NCBI GenBank assembly: GCA_902492545.1
Contig: CABULX010000050.1
Span: 1 to 16,070 of the forward strand
Direction of reading: 5' to 3'
From: an uncultured Collinsella sp.
Lineage (GTDB): Bacteria; Actinomycetota; Coriobacteriia; Coriobacteriales; Coriobacteriaceae
DNA: 16,070 nucleotides
This document shows positions 1 through 8,915 of the stretch, piece after piece; positions within the stretch are counted from its first letter, which is position 1; every line of letters starts with the position of its first letter. Under the pieces are notes generated by a model. That model was not told the DNA's origin and ran no database searches. It saw only the letters and a program-made list of their open reading frames with translations. The position numbers and the translations under genes were made by a program.

Positions 1-51
1 GTATATATTTACGGGATACCGCCGTGTTCTCCCGAGGTACCCCATCCTGGC

Positions 52-77
52 CCGTGCAAAAAACGGAGTATTCTGCA
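52..77 (+). repeat. Inverted repeat, left copy
   Basis: The pattern CCGTGCA, six bases, then GGAGTATTCTGCA is seen here, and its reverse complement is at 263-288. The 7-bp and 13-bp blocks are identical in the two copies and the six-base gap has the same length (AAAAAC here, TTTTTT in the other copy read on the same strand). The match is too long to expect by chance in a window of this size. Function unknown. Confidence 0.6.
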
Positions 78-262
78 ACGTGACCGCGCCAGCAATACCC
101 CGAGCGGGCAAACCTTTAGGGCGCTGCGTCATTTTGGGTTCCGACATGGCGAGAATGACGCGCCCCTGCTCCGGAAAACGACGAAATCTGACTCAGAACG
201 CTCGCTAGGGATATCCGAAAGCCACCGTTGGCGACGTCAAATCATATGCAGACAACTCGAAC

Positions 263-288
263 TGCAGAATACTCCAAAAAATGCACGG
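263..288 (-). repeat. Inverted repeat, right copy
   Basis: Reverse-complement partner of 52-77: TGCAGAATACTCC, six A, then TGCACGG on the plus strand. The copies face each other across 185 bp. They may be the ends of a small element, or two independent insertions of a dispersed intergenic motif. No flanking target-site duplication is evident. Confidence 0.6.
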
Positions 289-398
289 CGCACCCCATGG
301 GACCCATTGCCGCATGGCAGGAAACAGGTCCACGGCATCCTCTAGATGCATTCCCGAGGAAATCACATTTGAACTAGCGATCGGATACGGCAAACAGA

Positions 399-430
399 AA
401 GGGCCCCGAACGTAGTTGCTCGGGGCCCTT
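399..430 (-). terminator. Intrinsic terminator of the helicase gene
   Basis: The 11-bp perfect stem AAGGGCCCCGA / TCGGGGCCCTT has a 10-nt loop. On the minus strand it is followed by a T-rich tract (TTTCTGTTTG). It starts 33 bp beyond the helicase stop codon at 463-465, the expected place for the transcript end. The plus-strand side has no T-run beyond the stem, so it should work mainly on the minus strand. Confidence 0.85.
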
Positions 431-462
431 GGTTCGCCTCGCCCTAGCGGGCGATGCGTGTG

Positions 463-2712
<2,250 letters not shown>

Positions 2713-2984
2713 ATGTTGTTGTTCCTTATCTGCACGCGTTATGGGCACGGCATGCGGCCGCGCGAGCGTGCTTGGTAGTGCGCTAATACATACAAAAACA
2801 GGTGCGCACAGAGAGGACGTTGCTCAGCACGCTGGCGATCGCTTTGGCAGCCCTATCACGCGCCGTCCAGACGCAGCAGCTCTAAGCGATGGAGCAGATT
2901 CGCCGCCGGTTAGTATACCCGCGCTTCGCATGCCCCCACGTAAACCACAGATGACGGGGCGGACGGGGCGGGTCTGGGCCGATT
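2713..2984. other. Non-coding region upstream of the helicase gene
   Basis: This region holds the leader of the minus-strand helicase gene. A possible -10 box, TATACT on the minus strand (plus positions 2912-2917), would give a leader of roughly 190 nt. Long leaders are common for cold-shock-type helicase genes. I could not find a convincing -35 box at the right distance (CGTGGG sits there), so the promoter call is weak. Short frames on both strands lack ribosome binding sites and recognisable domains. Confidence 0.4.
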
Positions 2985-3121
2985 GTCTCAATCTGCAACA
3001 GCTGCTCAGCAAAAACCGGCCGAACCGTTACAGATCAAGACAGAGCTCAGCCACGCAAAACAACATCTCGATCTGTAACAGTTAGAGGTCATTTTCCCCG
3101 CTAGATGTTACAGGTTGAGAT
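2985..3121. repeat. Two-unit cluster of the 80-bp-period palindromic repeat
   Basis: Two 57-bp imperfect palindromes, 2985-3041 and 3065-3121, are separated by 23 bp, giving exactly the 80-bp period of the larger arrays at 8577-8874 and 10013-10309. The 16-bp arms follow the consensus GTCTCGATCTGTAACA and its reverse complement. The 25-bp centre of the first unit contains CAAAAACCGG, the reverse complement of the CCGGTTTTTG centre in other units, so this unit appears to be inverted. The 23 bp after the second unit contain GCCAACG, like the spacers of the larger arrays. The cluster lies between the divergent helicase and copA genes, ending about 75 bp before the copA promoter. Confidence 0.88.
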
Positions 3122-3194
3122 GTTTGACAGGGACTGCCAACGATTGAGCAGCCACCCTCATCTGTATCGGAATGTCATACATTTCTTTCTGTAC

Positions 3195-3225
3195 TGGACA
3201 CCCCCAGGGGGTATGGGTGTATAGT
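3195..3225 (+). promoter_or_regulatory. copA promoter with CsoR-type copper operator
   Basis: A -35-like box TGGACA (3195-3200) and a -10 box TATAGT (3220-3225) are separated by 19 bp. The 13-bp perfect palindrome ACCCCCAGGGGGT (3200-3212) sits in the spacer. CsoR operators are known G/C-rich palindromes of the TACCCC...GGGGTA kind placed over the promoter, and a CsoR gene lies in this cluster. The inferred mode is that apo-CsoR blocks RNA polymerase and Cu(I) binding releases it. The 19-bp spacer would also suit MerR-family control, but the palindrome sequence and the linked CsoR favour CsoR. Confidence 0.8.
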
Positions 3226-3272
3226 ATCAGAAGGCTAACATTTCCAACACTACGCCACAGAAAGGAGAAGCC

Positions 3273-5618
3273 ATGGCTCAAGATAAGTTTGACGTGGGCG
3301 GCATGACGTGCGCCGCTTGCCAGGCGCATGTGGACCGCGCCGTCAGTAAGCTCGACGGCGTCCAAGGCGTCGCTGTCAACCTGCTCGCCGGCTCCATGCT
3401 GGTGGACTACGACCCCGCACGGGTCTCCCCCGACGACATCTGCACCGCTGTCGATCGCGCGGGCTACTCGGCCTCACCCGTCGACGCGGGCACTGGTGCC
3501 GCCGGCTCAAGCGGCAACGCGCAAGCCAGGTCCGGTGCCACCCATATGGAGTCGCCTACCAAAAAGCTGGAGGCCACCGCCTCCGCCATGCGCACTCGTC
3601 TCATCGTCTCGATCGTATTCCTTATCCCACTGTTCTACATAGGCATGGGACACATGCTCGGCTGGCCGCTGCCCAGCGTCTTCACCGACCACACCCACAG
3701 CATGACGTTGGCGCTCACCGAGCTCGTCCTGCTCATCCCCATCGTCTATGTCAACGACGCGTACTTTATCAACGGCTTCAAGTCGCTCGTGCACGGCGCG
3801 CCCACCATGGACGCTCTCATCGCCGTCGGCGCCACCGCGTCGATCGCCTGGTCGCTCTACGCCATGTTCATCATGGCCGACCAGCTAGCCGCAGGTCAGG
3901 TGCACGAAGCCATGATGACGAGCATGGACAACCTGTATTTTGAGAGCGCCGGCACGATTCTGTCGCTCGTCACCGTGGGCAAATATCTCGAGACGCGCAG
4001 CAAGTCCAAGACCGGCGGCGCCATCGAGGCGCTCATCGACCTGGCGCCCAAGACCGCGACCATCGTAGCCGACGACGGCACCGAGACCACCGTGGACGTC
4101 GACGCCATCCTACCCGGCCAGGTGCTGCGCGTGCGCCCCGGCGAGTCTATCCCTGTCGACGGCGTGGTACTCGAGGGCGCGTCGGCCGTGGACGAGAGTG
4201 CGCTCACCGGCGAGTCCATCCCCGTGGAAAAGACCGCCGGCGACACCGTCAACGCTGCCACGGTCAACCGCACCGGATCGTTTACCTTCCGTGCCACGCG
4301 CGTGGGCGCCGACACGTCGCTCGCCAAGATTATCCAGCTCGTCGAGGACGCCAACGCCACCAAGGCGCCCATCGCCCGCATGGCCGATAAGGTCGCCGGC
4401 GTGTTTGTGCCCGTGGTGTTTGCGATCTCGGCCGTGACCTTTGTGGCGTGGATGGCGCTGACCGGCAGTGTGAACGAGGCGCTCACCTCCGCCGTGGCCG
4501 TGTTGGTGATCAGCTGCCCGTGCGCGCTGGGCCTGGCCACGCCCGTCGCCATTATGGTTGGCACCGGCAAGGGCGCCGAGATGGGCATTCTGTTTAAGAG
4601 CGCCGAGGCGCTGGAAAACCTGCGCAGCGTGGGCACCGTGGTGCTCGACAAGACGGGTACGGTCACCCGCGGCAAGCCGGCCGTGACCGATATTGTGGTT
4701 GCCGAGCGCGCCGACGGCTCGCCTGCCATGAGCGAAAAGGCGCTGCTCAAGTTAGCCGCCGCGCTGGAGCGCTCGAGCGAGCACCCGCTGGCCGAAGCGA
4801 TTATGGCCGAGTGCGGGGCGCGCGGAATCGTCGCACGCATGGTCGAGGACTTTGCCGCCGTGCCCGGTCGTGGCGTTACGGCGCGCGAGGGACAAAACGC
4901 CATCGCCGCCGGCAACGTTCGTCTGATGGACGAGCTGGGCGCGGAGGTGCCCACCGGTCTTGCCGAGCAGTTCGCTGCCGAGGGCAAGACGCCGCTGTTC
5001 TTTGCCAAGAACGGTGAGCTTGTCGGCACCATCGCCGTGGCCGACGAGGTCAAAGAGACGAGCGCTGCTGCCATTGCCGCATTGCGCAAGCTCGGCGTCG
5101 ATGTGCGCATGCTCACCGGCGACAACCGCGTGACGGCCGAGGCCATCGCCCGCCGCGTGGGGCTGAGCAGCGAGCAGGTTATCGCCGACGTCCTCCCCGC
5201 CGACAAGGAACGCCACGTGCGCGAACTGCAGGATGCGGGCGGCAAGGTCGCCATGGTGGGCGACGGCATCAACGACTCCCCCGCCCTGGCGCGCGCCGAC
5301 GTGGGCCTTGCCATCGGCACCGGCGCCGATATCGCCAAGGAGGGTGCCGACGTGGTGCTCATGCGCAGCGACCTCATGGACGTCGCCCGCGCCATCGAGC
5401 TTTCGCGCGCCACGATCCGCAACATCAAACAGGACCTGTTCTGGGCACTGTTCTACAACGGCATCGGCATTCCGCTCGCCGCGGGCGTGTTCTTCCCCCT
5501 CACCGGCTGGCAGCTCTCGCCGATGTTCGGCGCCGCGGCCATGAGCCTGTCGAGCGTGTGCGTCGTAAGCAATGCCCTGCGTCTGCGAACCTTTAAACCA
5601 TCAGTTGCGGTGAAATAA
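3273..5618 (+). CDS. copA: Cu(I)-exporting P1B-type ATPase
   Basis: This 781-residue membrane ATPase should pump Cu(I) out of the cytoplasm at the cost of ATP. It has one N-terminal metal-binding domain with MTCAAC (C13, C16), then a linker and membrane segments from about residue 105. Further features are the actuator loop TGES (312-315), the transport motif CPC (415-417), the phosphorylated aspartate D459 in DKTGT, the HP motif (504-505), TGDN near 615 and GDGINDSP (663-670). The last two membrane segments carry YN (728-729) and MSLSS (757-761), the P1B-1 copper signature. The ATG at 3273 follows AAAGGAG by 5 nt. The gene starts downstream of a CsoR-type promoter and is followed by copZ and csoR. 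Its final codons (gtt gcg gtg aaa taa) lie inside the left arm of a 67-bp repeat, so the C-terminal VAVK is repeat-derived. Length is normal for the family; silver is a possible second substrate. Confidence 0.96.
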   Translation: MAQDKFDVGGMTCAACQAHVDRAVSKLDGVQGVAVNLLAGSMLVDYDPARVSPDDICTAVDRAGYSASPVDAGTGAAGSSGNAQARSGATHMESPTKKLEATASAMRTRLIVSIVFLIPLFYIGMGHMLGWPLPSVFTDHTHSMTLALTELVLLIPIVYVNDAYFINGFKSLVHGAPTMDALIAVGATASIAWSLYAMFIMADQLAAGQVHEAMMTSMDNLYFESAGTILSLVTVGKYLETRSKSKTGGAIEALIDLAPKTATIVADDGTETTVDVDAILPGQVLRVRPGESIPVDGVVLEGASAVDESALTGESIPVEKTAGDTVNAATVNRTGSFTFRATRVGADTSLAKIIQLVEDANATKAPIARMADKVAGVFVPVVFAISAVTFVAWMALTGSVNEALTSAVAVLVISCPCALGLATPVAIMVGTGKGAEMGILFKSAEALENLRSVGTVVLDKTGTVTRGKPAVTDIVVAERADGSPAMSEKALLKLAAALERSSEHPLAEAIMAECGARGIVARMVEDFAAVPGRGVTAREGQNAIAAGNVRLMDELGAEVPTGLAEQFAAEGKTPLFFAKNGELVGTIAVADEVKETSAAAIAALRKLGVDVRMLTGDNRVTAEAIARRVGLSSEQVIADVLPADKERHVRELQDAGGKVAMVGDGINDSPALARADVGLAIGTGADIAKEGADVVLMRSDLMDVARAIELSRATIRNIKQDLFWALFYNGIGIPLAAGVFFPLTGWQLSPMFGAAAMSLSSVCVVSNALRLRTFKPSVAVK

Positions 5619-5669
5619 GGCGTAACATGCTTAGCTAAACCGCTATTTAGTCCGTATTTCACCGCAACT
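5603..5669. repeat. 67-bp hairpin element, copy 1
   Basis: Arms AGTTGCGGTGAAATA (5603-5617) and TATTTCACCGCAACT (5655-5669) are perfect 15-bp inverted repeats, with some pairing continuing inward. The element overlaps the end of copA and supplies its stop codon. It has the same total length and arms as copy 2 at 5946-6012, but a different centre. No T-run follows it, so it is not a standard terminator. In the transcript it could be a hairpin that protects the copA mRNA end or reduces flow into copZ. Confidence 0.85.
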
Positions 5670-5697
5670 TTAGGTACTCAACGAAAAGGAGATAATC

Positions 5698-5919
5698 ATG
5701 AACTACATCGTTAAAACGTCTGGCCTCATGTGCGGCCACTGCGACGCCACTGTCGAGACGGCGCTGCTCAACGTGGCAGGCGTGACCGATGCCGACGCCG
5801 ATCACGAGACCCAGACCGTCCAGGTAGAGTGCGCCGACACCGTGACCGCCGAGCAGCTCGCCGCCGCCGTCGAGGGCGCCGGCGAGAAGTTCCACGCCCT
5901 GTCCGTGACCGCCGCGTAG
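5698..5919 (+). CDS. copZ: CopZ-like copper chaperone
   Basis: This 73-residue cytoplasmic protein is a single heavy-metal-associated domain of the ferredoxin-like fold. The Cu(I)-binding motif is GLMCGHC, with C12 and C15; the common MTC is MC-G here. The family delivers Cu(I) to CopA and to the regulator. AAAAGGAG lies 6 nt before the ATG. It lies 79 bp after copA and 134 bp before csoR on the same strand, with no separate promoter that I can see, so it is probably co-transcribed. Copies of a 67-bp hairpin element lie on both sides. Confidence 0.92.
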   Translation: MNYIVKTSGLMCGHCDATVETALLNVAGVTDADADHETQTVQVECADTVTAEQLAAAVEGAGEKFHALSVTAA

Positions 5920-5945
5920 CAGGCGCCGCCTACTCAATCCTCAGA

Positions 5946-6012
5946 AGTTGCGGTGAAATAGTTCCTGTTTTAGCGCTTCAAGCCTGCAAACAAGAACTAT
6001 TTCACCGCAACT
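5946..6012. repeat. 67-bp hairpin element, copy 2
   Basis: Arms AGTTGCGGTGAAATAGTTC (5946-5964) and GAACTATTTCACCGCAACT (5994-6012) pair perfectly over 19 bp. TGTTT and AAACA extend the pairing inward with a mismatch. It lies between copZ and csoR, ending 41 bp before csoR. The outer 15 bp of each arm match copy 1 exactly while the centres differ, the pattern expected of a mobile palindromic repeat rather than a recent tandem duplication. Confidence 0.88.
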
Positions 6013-6053
6013 GACGGGGCATCTGGAAAATCGACCAGAAACGAGGACCCGCT

Positions 6054-6326
6054 ATGATGGCAGACCATAAATCGGTGACCCGCATGCTCAAGACGGCACG
6101 CGGTCAGATCGACGGCATCCTGCGGATGGTCGATGAGGACCGCTACTGCGTCGATATTTCCACGCAGCTCATGGCCACACAGGCGCTCCTCGCGCGCATT
6201 AACGCCGACGTGCTCAAGGCGCATATCGAGGGCTGCGTGACTTCGGCAATCGAATCGGGCGACGAAGACCTCAAAGCCGCCAAGCTCGCCGAAATCGAAC
6301 GCGTCGTCGACAAACTCTCCAAGTAA
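6054..6326 (+). CDS. csoR: CsoR-family copper-sensing repressor
   Basis: This 90-residue protein belongs to the CsoR/RcnR (DUF156) family of all-helical metal-sensing repressors. The N-terminus has the typical VTRMLKTARGQIDGILRM. The Cu(I) ligand set Cys-His-Cys is complete: C32 in RYCVDI, and H57 and C61 in KAHIEGC. With copA and copZ upstream, copper rather than nickel or formaldehyde is the expected signal. It probably represses its own operon through the palindrome at 3200-3212. GAGGA lies 6 nt before the first of two consecutive ATG codons; the second is also possible. Confidence 0.93.
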   Translation: MMADHKSVTRMLKTARGQIDGILRMVDEDRYCVDISTQLMATQALLARINADVLKAHIEGCVTSAIESGDEDLKAAKLAEIERVVDKLSK

Positions 6327-6336
6327 TTGGGGCATT

Positions 6337-6417
6337 GGGGACAGACTTCTTTGCACCGTCTTGGTATTCCGGGGACAGGTACGTTTGCACCACATTGGTG
6401 CAGATTAACCTGTCCCC
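6337..6417. repeat. GGGGACAG-type intergenic repeat: half unit plus full hairpin
   Basis: A half unit starting GGGGACAGACTTCTTTGCACC (6337-6357, one side only) is followed by a full 47-bp hairpin (6371-6417). The hairpin has outer stem GGGGACAGGT (6371-6380) / ACCTGTCCCC (6408-6417), a 5x5 internal loop, and inner stem TGCACC (6386-6391) / GGTGCA (6397-6402) with a 5-nt loop. Repeats with GGGGACAG ends are known dispersed REP-like elements in several bacterial groups, often linked to RAYT (Y1) transposases; no such transposase is in this window. It lies between csoR and the next gene, and the hairpin could slow transcript flow. Confidence 0.75.
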
Positions 6418-6472
6418 CTTGCTCTAAATCGGGTATAAAGGCGTGCGGCATATCGAATGAAAGGCAATTTGC

Positions 6473-6946
6473 ATGAATGACTTTATGAAGGGCCGCAATG
6501 GCGCTGACGAACTCACCATCGTGATGGGCTTCGCAGGCATTATCATCGCCATGATCGGTTCGATGGCTCGTATCCAGTGGCTCAGCTGGATTGCCATCGC
6601 CGTAATCGTGATTGGCGTGCTGCGCGGCCTGTCCAAAAATATCGATGCACGTCGCAAGGAGAACGAGGCCTTTGTCGCCGCGACTGCAAACGTACCCGGC
6701 TTGGGCAAGTTTGTAGCTAGCTTGGGCGGCGGAGCTGCAGCGGCCAACGCCTCGCGCGCAGCCGGTACTAGCAAGGAAGACTTTGAACGTGCCAAGCGCA
6801 CAGCCAAGAAGATGTGGAAGGGCCGCAAGACCACGGCCTATCTCAAGTGCCCCAACTGCGGCCAGATGCTCTCCGTTCCCAAGGGCAAAGGCAAGATCCG
6901 CGTCACCTGCCCCAAGTGCCATGCCAAGATGGAGACGCGCTCATAG
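6473..6946 (+). CDS. Small membrane protein with C-terminal zinc ribbon
   Basis: This 157-residue protein has two predicted membrane helices (about 14-32 and 36-53), a basic and Ala/Gly-rich linker, and a C-terminal treble-clef or zinc-ribbon-like segment with CPNC (126-129) and CPKC (146-149). The tail should face the cytoplasm, given the positive charges after helix 2. AAAGG lies 9 nt before the ATG, and TATAAA (6434-6439) is a possible -10 box without a clear -35. A terminator at 6969-7003 follows 22 bp after the stop, so it is probably a single-gene unit. Similar short two-helix zinc-ribbon proteins occur in Gram-positive bacteria, but I know no assigned function. Confidence 0.85.
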   Translation: MNDFMKGRNGADELTIVMGFAGIIIAMIGSMARIQWLSWIAIAVIVIGVLRGLSKNIDARRKENEAFVAATANVPGLGKFVASLGGGAAAANASRAAGTSKEDFERAKRTAKKMWKGRKTTAYLKCPNCGQMLSVPKGKGKIRVTCPKCHAKMETRS

Positions 6947-6968
6947 CCGCCATACCATGGGACAAATA

Positions 6969-7003
6969 AAAGCCGAGGCCTCGCACTGGGACCTCGGCTT
7001 TTT
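6969..7003. terminator. Bidirectional intrinsic terminator
   Basis: The 10-bp stem AAAGCCGAGG (6969-6978) / CCTCGGCTTT (6992-7001) has a T-run on the plus strand and TTTTATTTG on the minus strand. It lies between the convergent zinc-ribbon gene and amidohydrolase gene and can end both transcripts. Confidence 0.88.
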
Positions 7004-7053
7004 CTGATTATGACAAAAGGATTGTCCCTTTGTCGCATCGCCATATCGCGCGC

Positions 7054-8424
7054 TTACGCCACGCCATCGCGGGCAAGCTCCTCGGCCAACGCCTCGGCAG
7101 GCATGGCCATAATCGCGTCGAGCTCGGCGTCCACCTCGGGAATACGCTTCACCTTGAGCTTGCGCACCAGATCACCGCGACACATCACGTGCGTCGGATC
7201 ACGCAGTGCGCACAGGTCATCGAGCGGGTTCTCGCGCGTCACCAGAATATCGGCGGCCTTGCCGCACTCGATTGTGCCGGTCTCGCCGCCCAGCCCCAGC
7301 AGCTCGGCATTGACCTGCGTGGCCGTATGCAGCGCGAAAGCGTTGCCCACGCCCACGTACTTGGCAAAATAGGCCACCTCACGCCACATGTCGTACTGCG
7401 TCACGAACGGGCAGCTCGAGTCCGTGCCCAGGCCCACCTTAACGCCGGCATCCAGGGCGGCGCGAGCGCTCTCGATGATACCCGAGCACACGATGTCACC
7501 GTTCTTCTTTTGCGTTTCGGTCGAATGGGTCTTTTCCGGATCGAGCAACACAAACGGCAGCGCCGGACTGATCGTGCAGGTCACGCTCGGCGCGCGTCCC
7601 TCGAGCTGTGTTCCCGCAGCGCCGCGGTACAGCTCCAGGATCTCGGGGGTCATCGGAGCGCCATGCTCGATTGTGTCGACGCCGGCCTGAAGCGCGGCCT
7701 TCACACCTTCGGTGCTCTCGACATGGGCCATGACCGGCAGGCCAACCTCGTGCGCCGCCTTGCACGCCGCGGCGGCAACCTCAACCGACATGCGCAGCAC
7801 GCCCGGCTCGCCTACTTCGGTCGCATCGAAAACGCCGCCCGTCACGAACAGCTTGATGACGTCGGCACCGCGCGCATACAGGTCGCGCACCTGCTGGGCT
7901 GCCTCTGCGGGAGTATTGGCCACCTGCGCAAAGAGGCCTGCACCGTGGCCACCCGGCACCGTGACACCCGTTCCCGGTGCCACCAGACGTGGACCCTGAT
8001 ACTTGCCAGCGTCGATGGCGTTGCGCACGGCAATATCGGCAAACAGCGGGTCGCCCGCTCCGCGCACCGTGGTCACGCCGCTTGCCAGCTGCTGCTGAGC
8101 GCTGCCCTTGAGGATATGGCGCACGATGGCGCGGCCCACGGGATTGTCGAGCTTCTTCATCAGCGCGCCGGCATCTCCCGCCGAGACCGGTTTGCCCGAA
8201 CCGCACAGATGCACGTGCATATTGATGAGACCCGGCATGAGATACGCACCTGCCAGGTCGATGACCTCGGCACCCGCCGGAGCTTGGGCCACGGCGCTCG
8301 GTCCCATCCAGGTAATGACACCGCGCTCGACGGCCACGGCCATATCGGGCTGCGGCTCCATATGCTCCGAGCCATCCAGAACGGTCGCATTGATAAACAA
8401 CGTGGGACGATCGGCAGTCGCCAT
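7054..8424 (-). CDS. Metal-dependent amidohydrolase, imidazolonepropionase-like
   Basis: This 456-residue cytoplasmic enzyme belongs to the amidohydrolase superfamily, near the imidazolonepropionase-like and Xaa-Pro dipeptidase-like group. An N-terminal beta-sandwich strand (LFINATVLDG) leads into the TIM barrel. The metal and catalytic residues are present: H70 and H72 (NMHVHL), a candidate carboxylated lysine K191 (VIKLFVTGG), H234 (VMAHVES), H254 (TIEHGAP) and D335 (GLGTDSS). No signal peptide is seen. The substrate cannot be told from sequence; relatives hydrolyse cyclic amides, dipeptides or related compounds. I chose the ATG at 8424 because AGGAG lies 6 nt upstream; in-frame ATGs at 8457 and 8535 would add residues unlike the family and lack good sites. 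Confidence 0.9.
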   Translation of the reverse strand: MATADRPTLFINATVLDGSEHMEPQPDMAVAVERGVITWMGPSAVAQAPAGAEVIDLAGAYLMPGLINMHVHLCGSGKPVSAGDAGALMKKLDNPVGRAIVRHILKGSAQQQLASGVTTVRGAGDPLFADIAVRNAIDAGKYQGPRLVAPGTGVTVPGGHGAGLFAQVANTPAEAAQQVRDLYARGADVIKLFVTGGVFDATEVGEPGVLRMSVEVAAAACKAAHEVGLPVMAHVESTEGVKAALQAGVDTIEHGAPMTPEILELYRGAAGTQLEGRAPSVTCTISPALPFVLLDPEKTHSTETQKKNGDIVCSGIIESARAALDAGVKVGLGTDSSCPFVTQYDMWREVAYFAKYVGVGNAFALHTATQVNAELLGLGGETGTIECGKAADILVTRENPLDDLCALRDPTHVMCRGDLVRKLKVKRIPEVDAELDAIMAMPAEALAEELARDGVA

Positions 8425-8445
8425 ATCGAGCTCCTCCCTCACGAT

Positions 8446-8469
8446 TAACTTGGACATTTGTCCATTATT
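8446..8469 (-). promoter_or_regulatory. Palindrome upstream of the amidohydrolase, candidate operator
   Basis: GGACA-TT-TGTCC (8452-8463) is a perfect 5+5 palindrome, flanked by A/T-rich sequence with weaker symmetry. It lies 28 bp before the amidohydrolase start and overlaps TAATAAT on the minus strand, a possible -10 box. I see no good -35 box. A repressor site is plausible but not shown. Confidence 0.35.
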
Positions 8470-8576
8470 ACCCAGCGCGGAAGGATTGCTGCGGACATAT
8501 CGGTTAACGGAGGGACGAGAGAGATGTGAGGGCAAACGGAGACAGCGCGGCGATGTTCCGGTCGTTCCAGCAAAAC

Positions 8577-8874
8577 GTCTTGATTTGTAACAGGTAGACC
8601 GTCTTTAACCTTCCAAGTGTTACAGATCGAGATTTTTCGGTACCGCGTCCAACCTTTGTCTCAATCTGTAGCATGTAGACCGGTTTTTGGCCGTTAGATG
8701 TTACAGATCGAGATATTCTCCAGCCCCGTCGCCAAGCGTCTAAATCTGTAACAAGTAGACAGGTTTTCGGCCTCTAGATGTTACAGATTGAGATCTTTTA
8801 GCGGCAGCCAACCTTCTGTCTCGATCTGTAACAGTTACGAGGCCAAACGGCCCCTTGTTGTTACAGATCGAGAC
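8577..8874. repeat. Four-unit array of 80-bp-period palindromes (left of nuclease gene)
   Basis: The 57-bp units lie at 8577-8633, 8658-8714, 8738-8794 and 8818-8874. Starts are 81, 80 and 80 bp apart. Each unit is a 16-bp arm close to GTCTCGATCTGTAACA, a 25-bp centre often like GGTAGACCGGTTTTTGGCC, and the reverse-complement arm TGTTACAGATCGAGAC. Spacers of 23-24 bp share a CCAA core. The last unit has GGCCAAACGGCC in its centre and may be inverted. The array ends 41 bp beyond the stop codon of the 8916-9986 gene and lies upstream of the amidohydrolase. It has no open reading frame of note. Confidence 0.93.
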
Positions 8875-8915
8875 AAACTCGGTAGGAACAACCACACCCG
8901 CGTCAGCCGCACCCC

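Larger units (their letters stand above)
1..398. other. Non-coding stretch with inverted repeat pair and hairpin
   Basis: I see no convincing gene here. A 62-codon minus-strand frame (205-393) would need a TTG start, has no good ribosome binding site and resembles nothing I know. Visible structure consists of a 26-bp inverted repeat pair (52-77 and 263-288, listed separately) and, between them, a hairpin with stem 126-135/152-161 (GCGTCATT against AATGACGC, extended by a G-T wobble and one more pair) and a 16-nt loop. The base composition is less GC-biased than the neighbouring genes. It could be the remains of a small mobile element, a structured RNA, or the upstream region of a gene beyond the left edge. 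Confidence 0.5.

Noticed and set aside
205..393. 62-codon minus-strand frame
   Set aside because: TTG start, no ribosome binding site, no family resemblance, and it runs across the inverted repeat copy.
3896..5428. Long minus-strand frame opposite copA
   Set aside because: Low-complexity Ser/Ala/Thr translation, a shadow of the copA codon bias.
5603..5669. Terminator after copA
   Set aside because: The stem is not followed by a T-run, and the same element recurs between copZ and csoR, so it is a repeat.
5997..6395. 132-codon minus-strand frame opposite csoR
   Set aside because: Antisense to csoR and partly made from repeat sequence.
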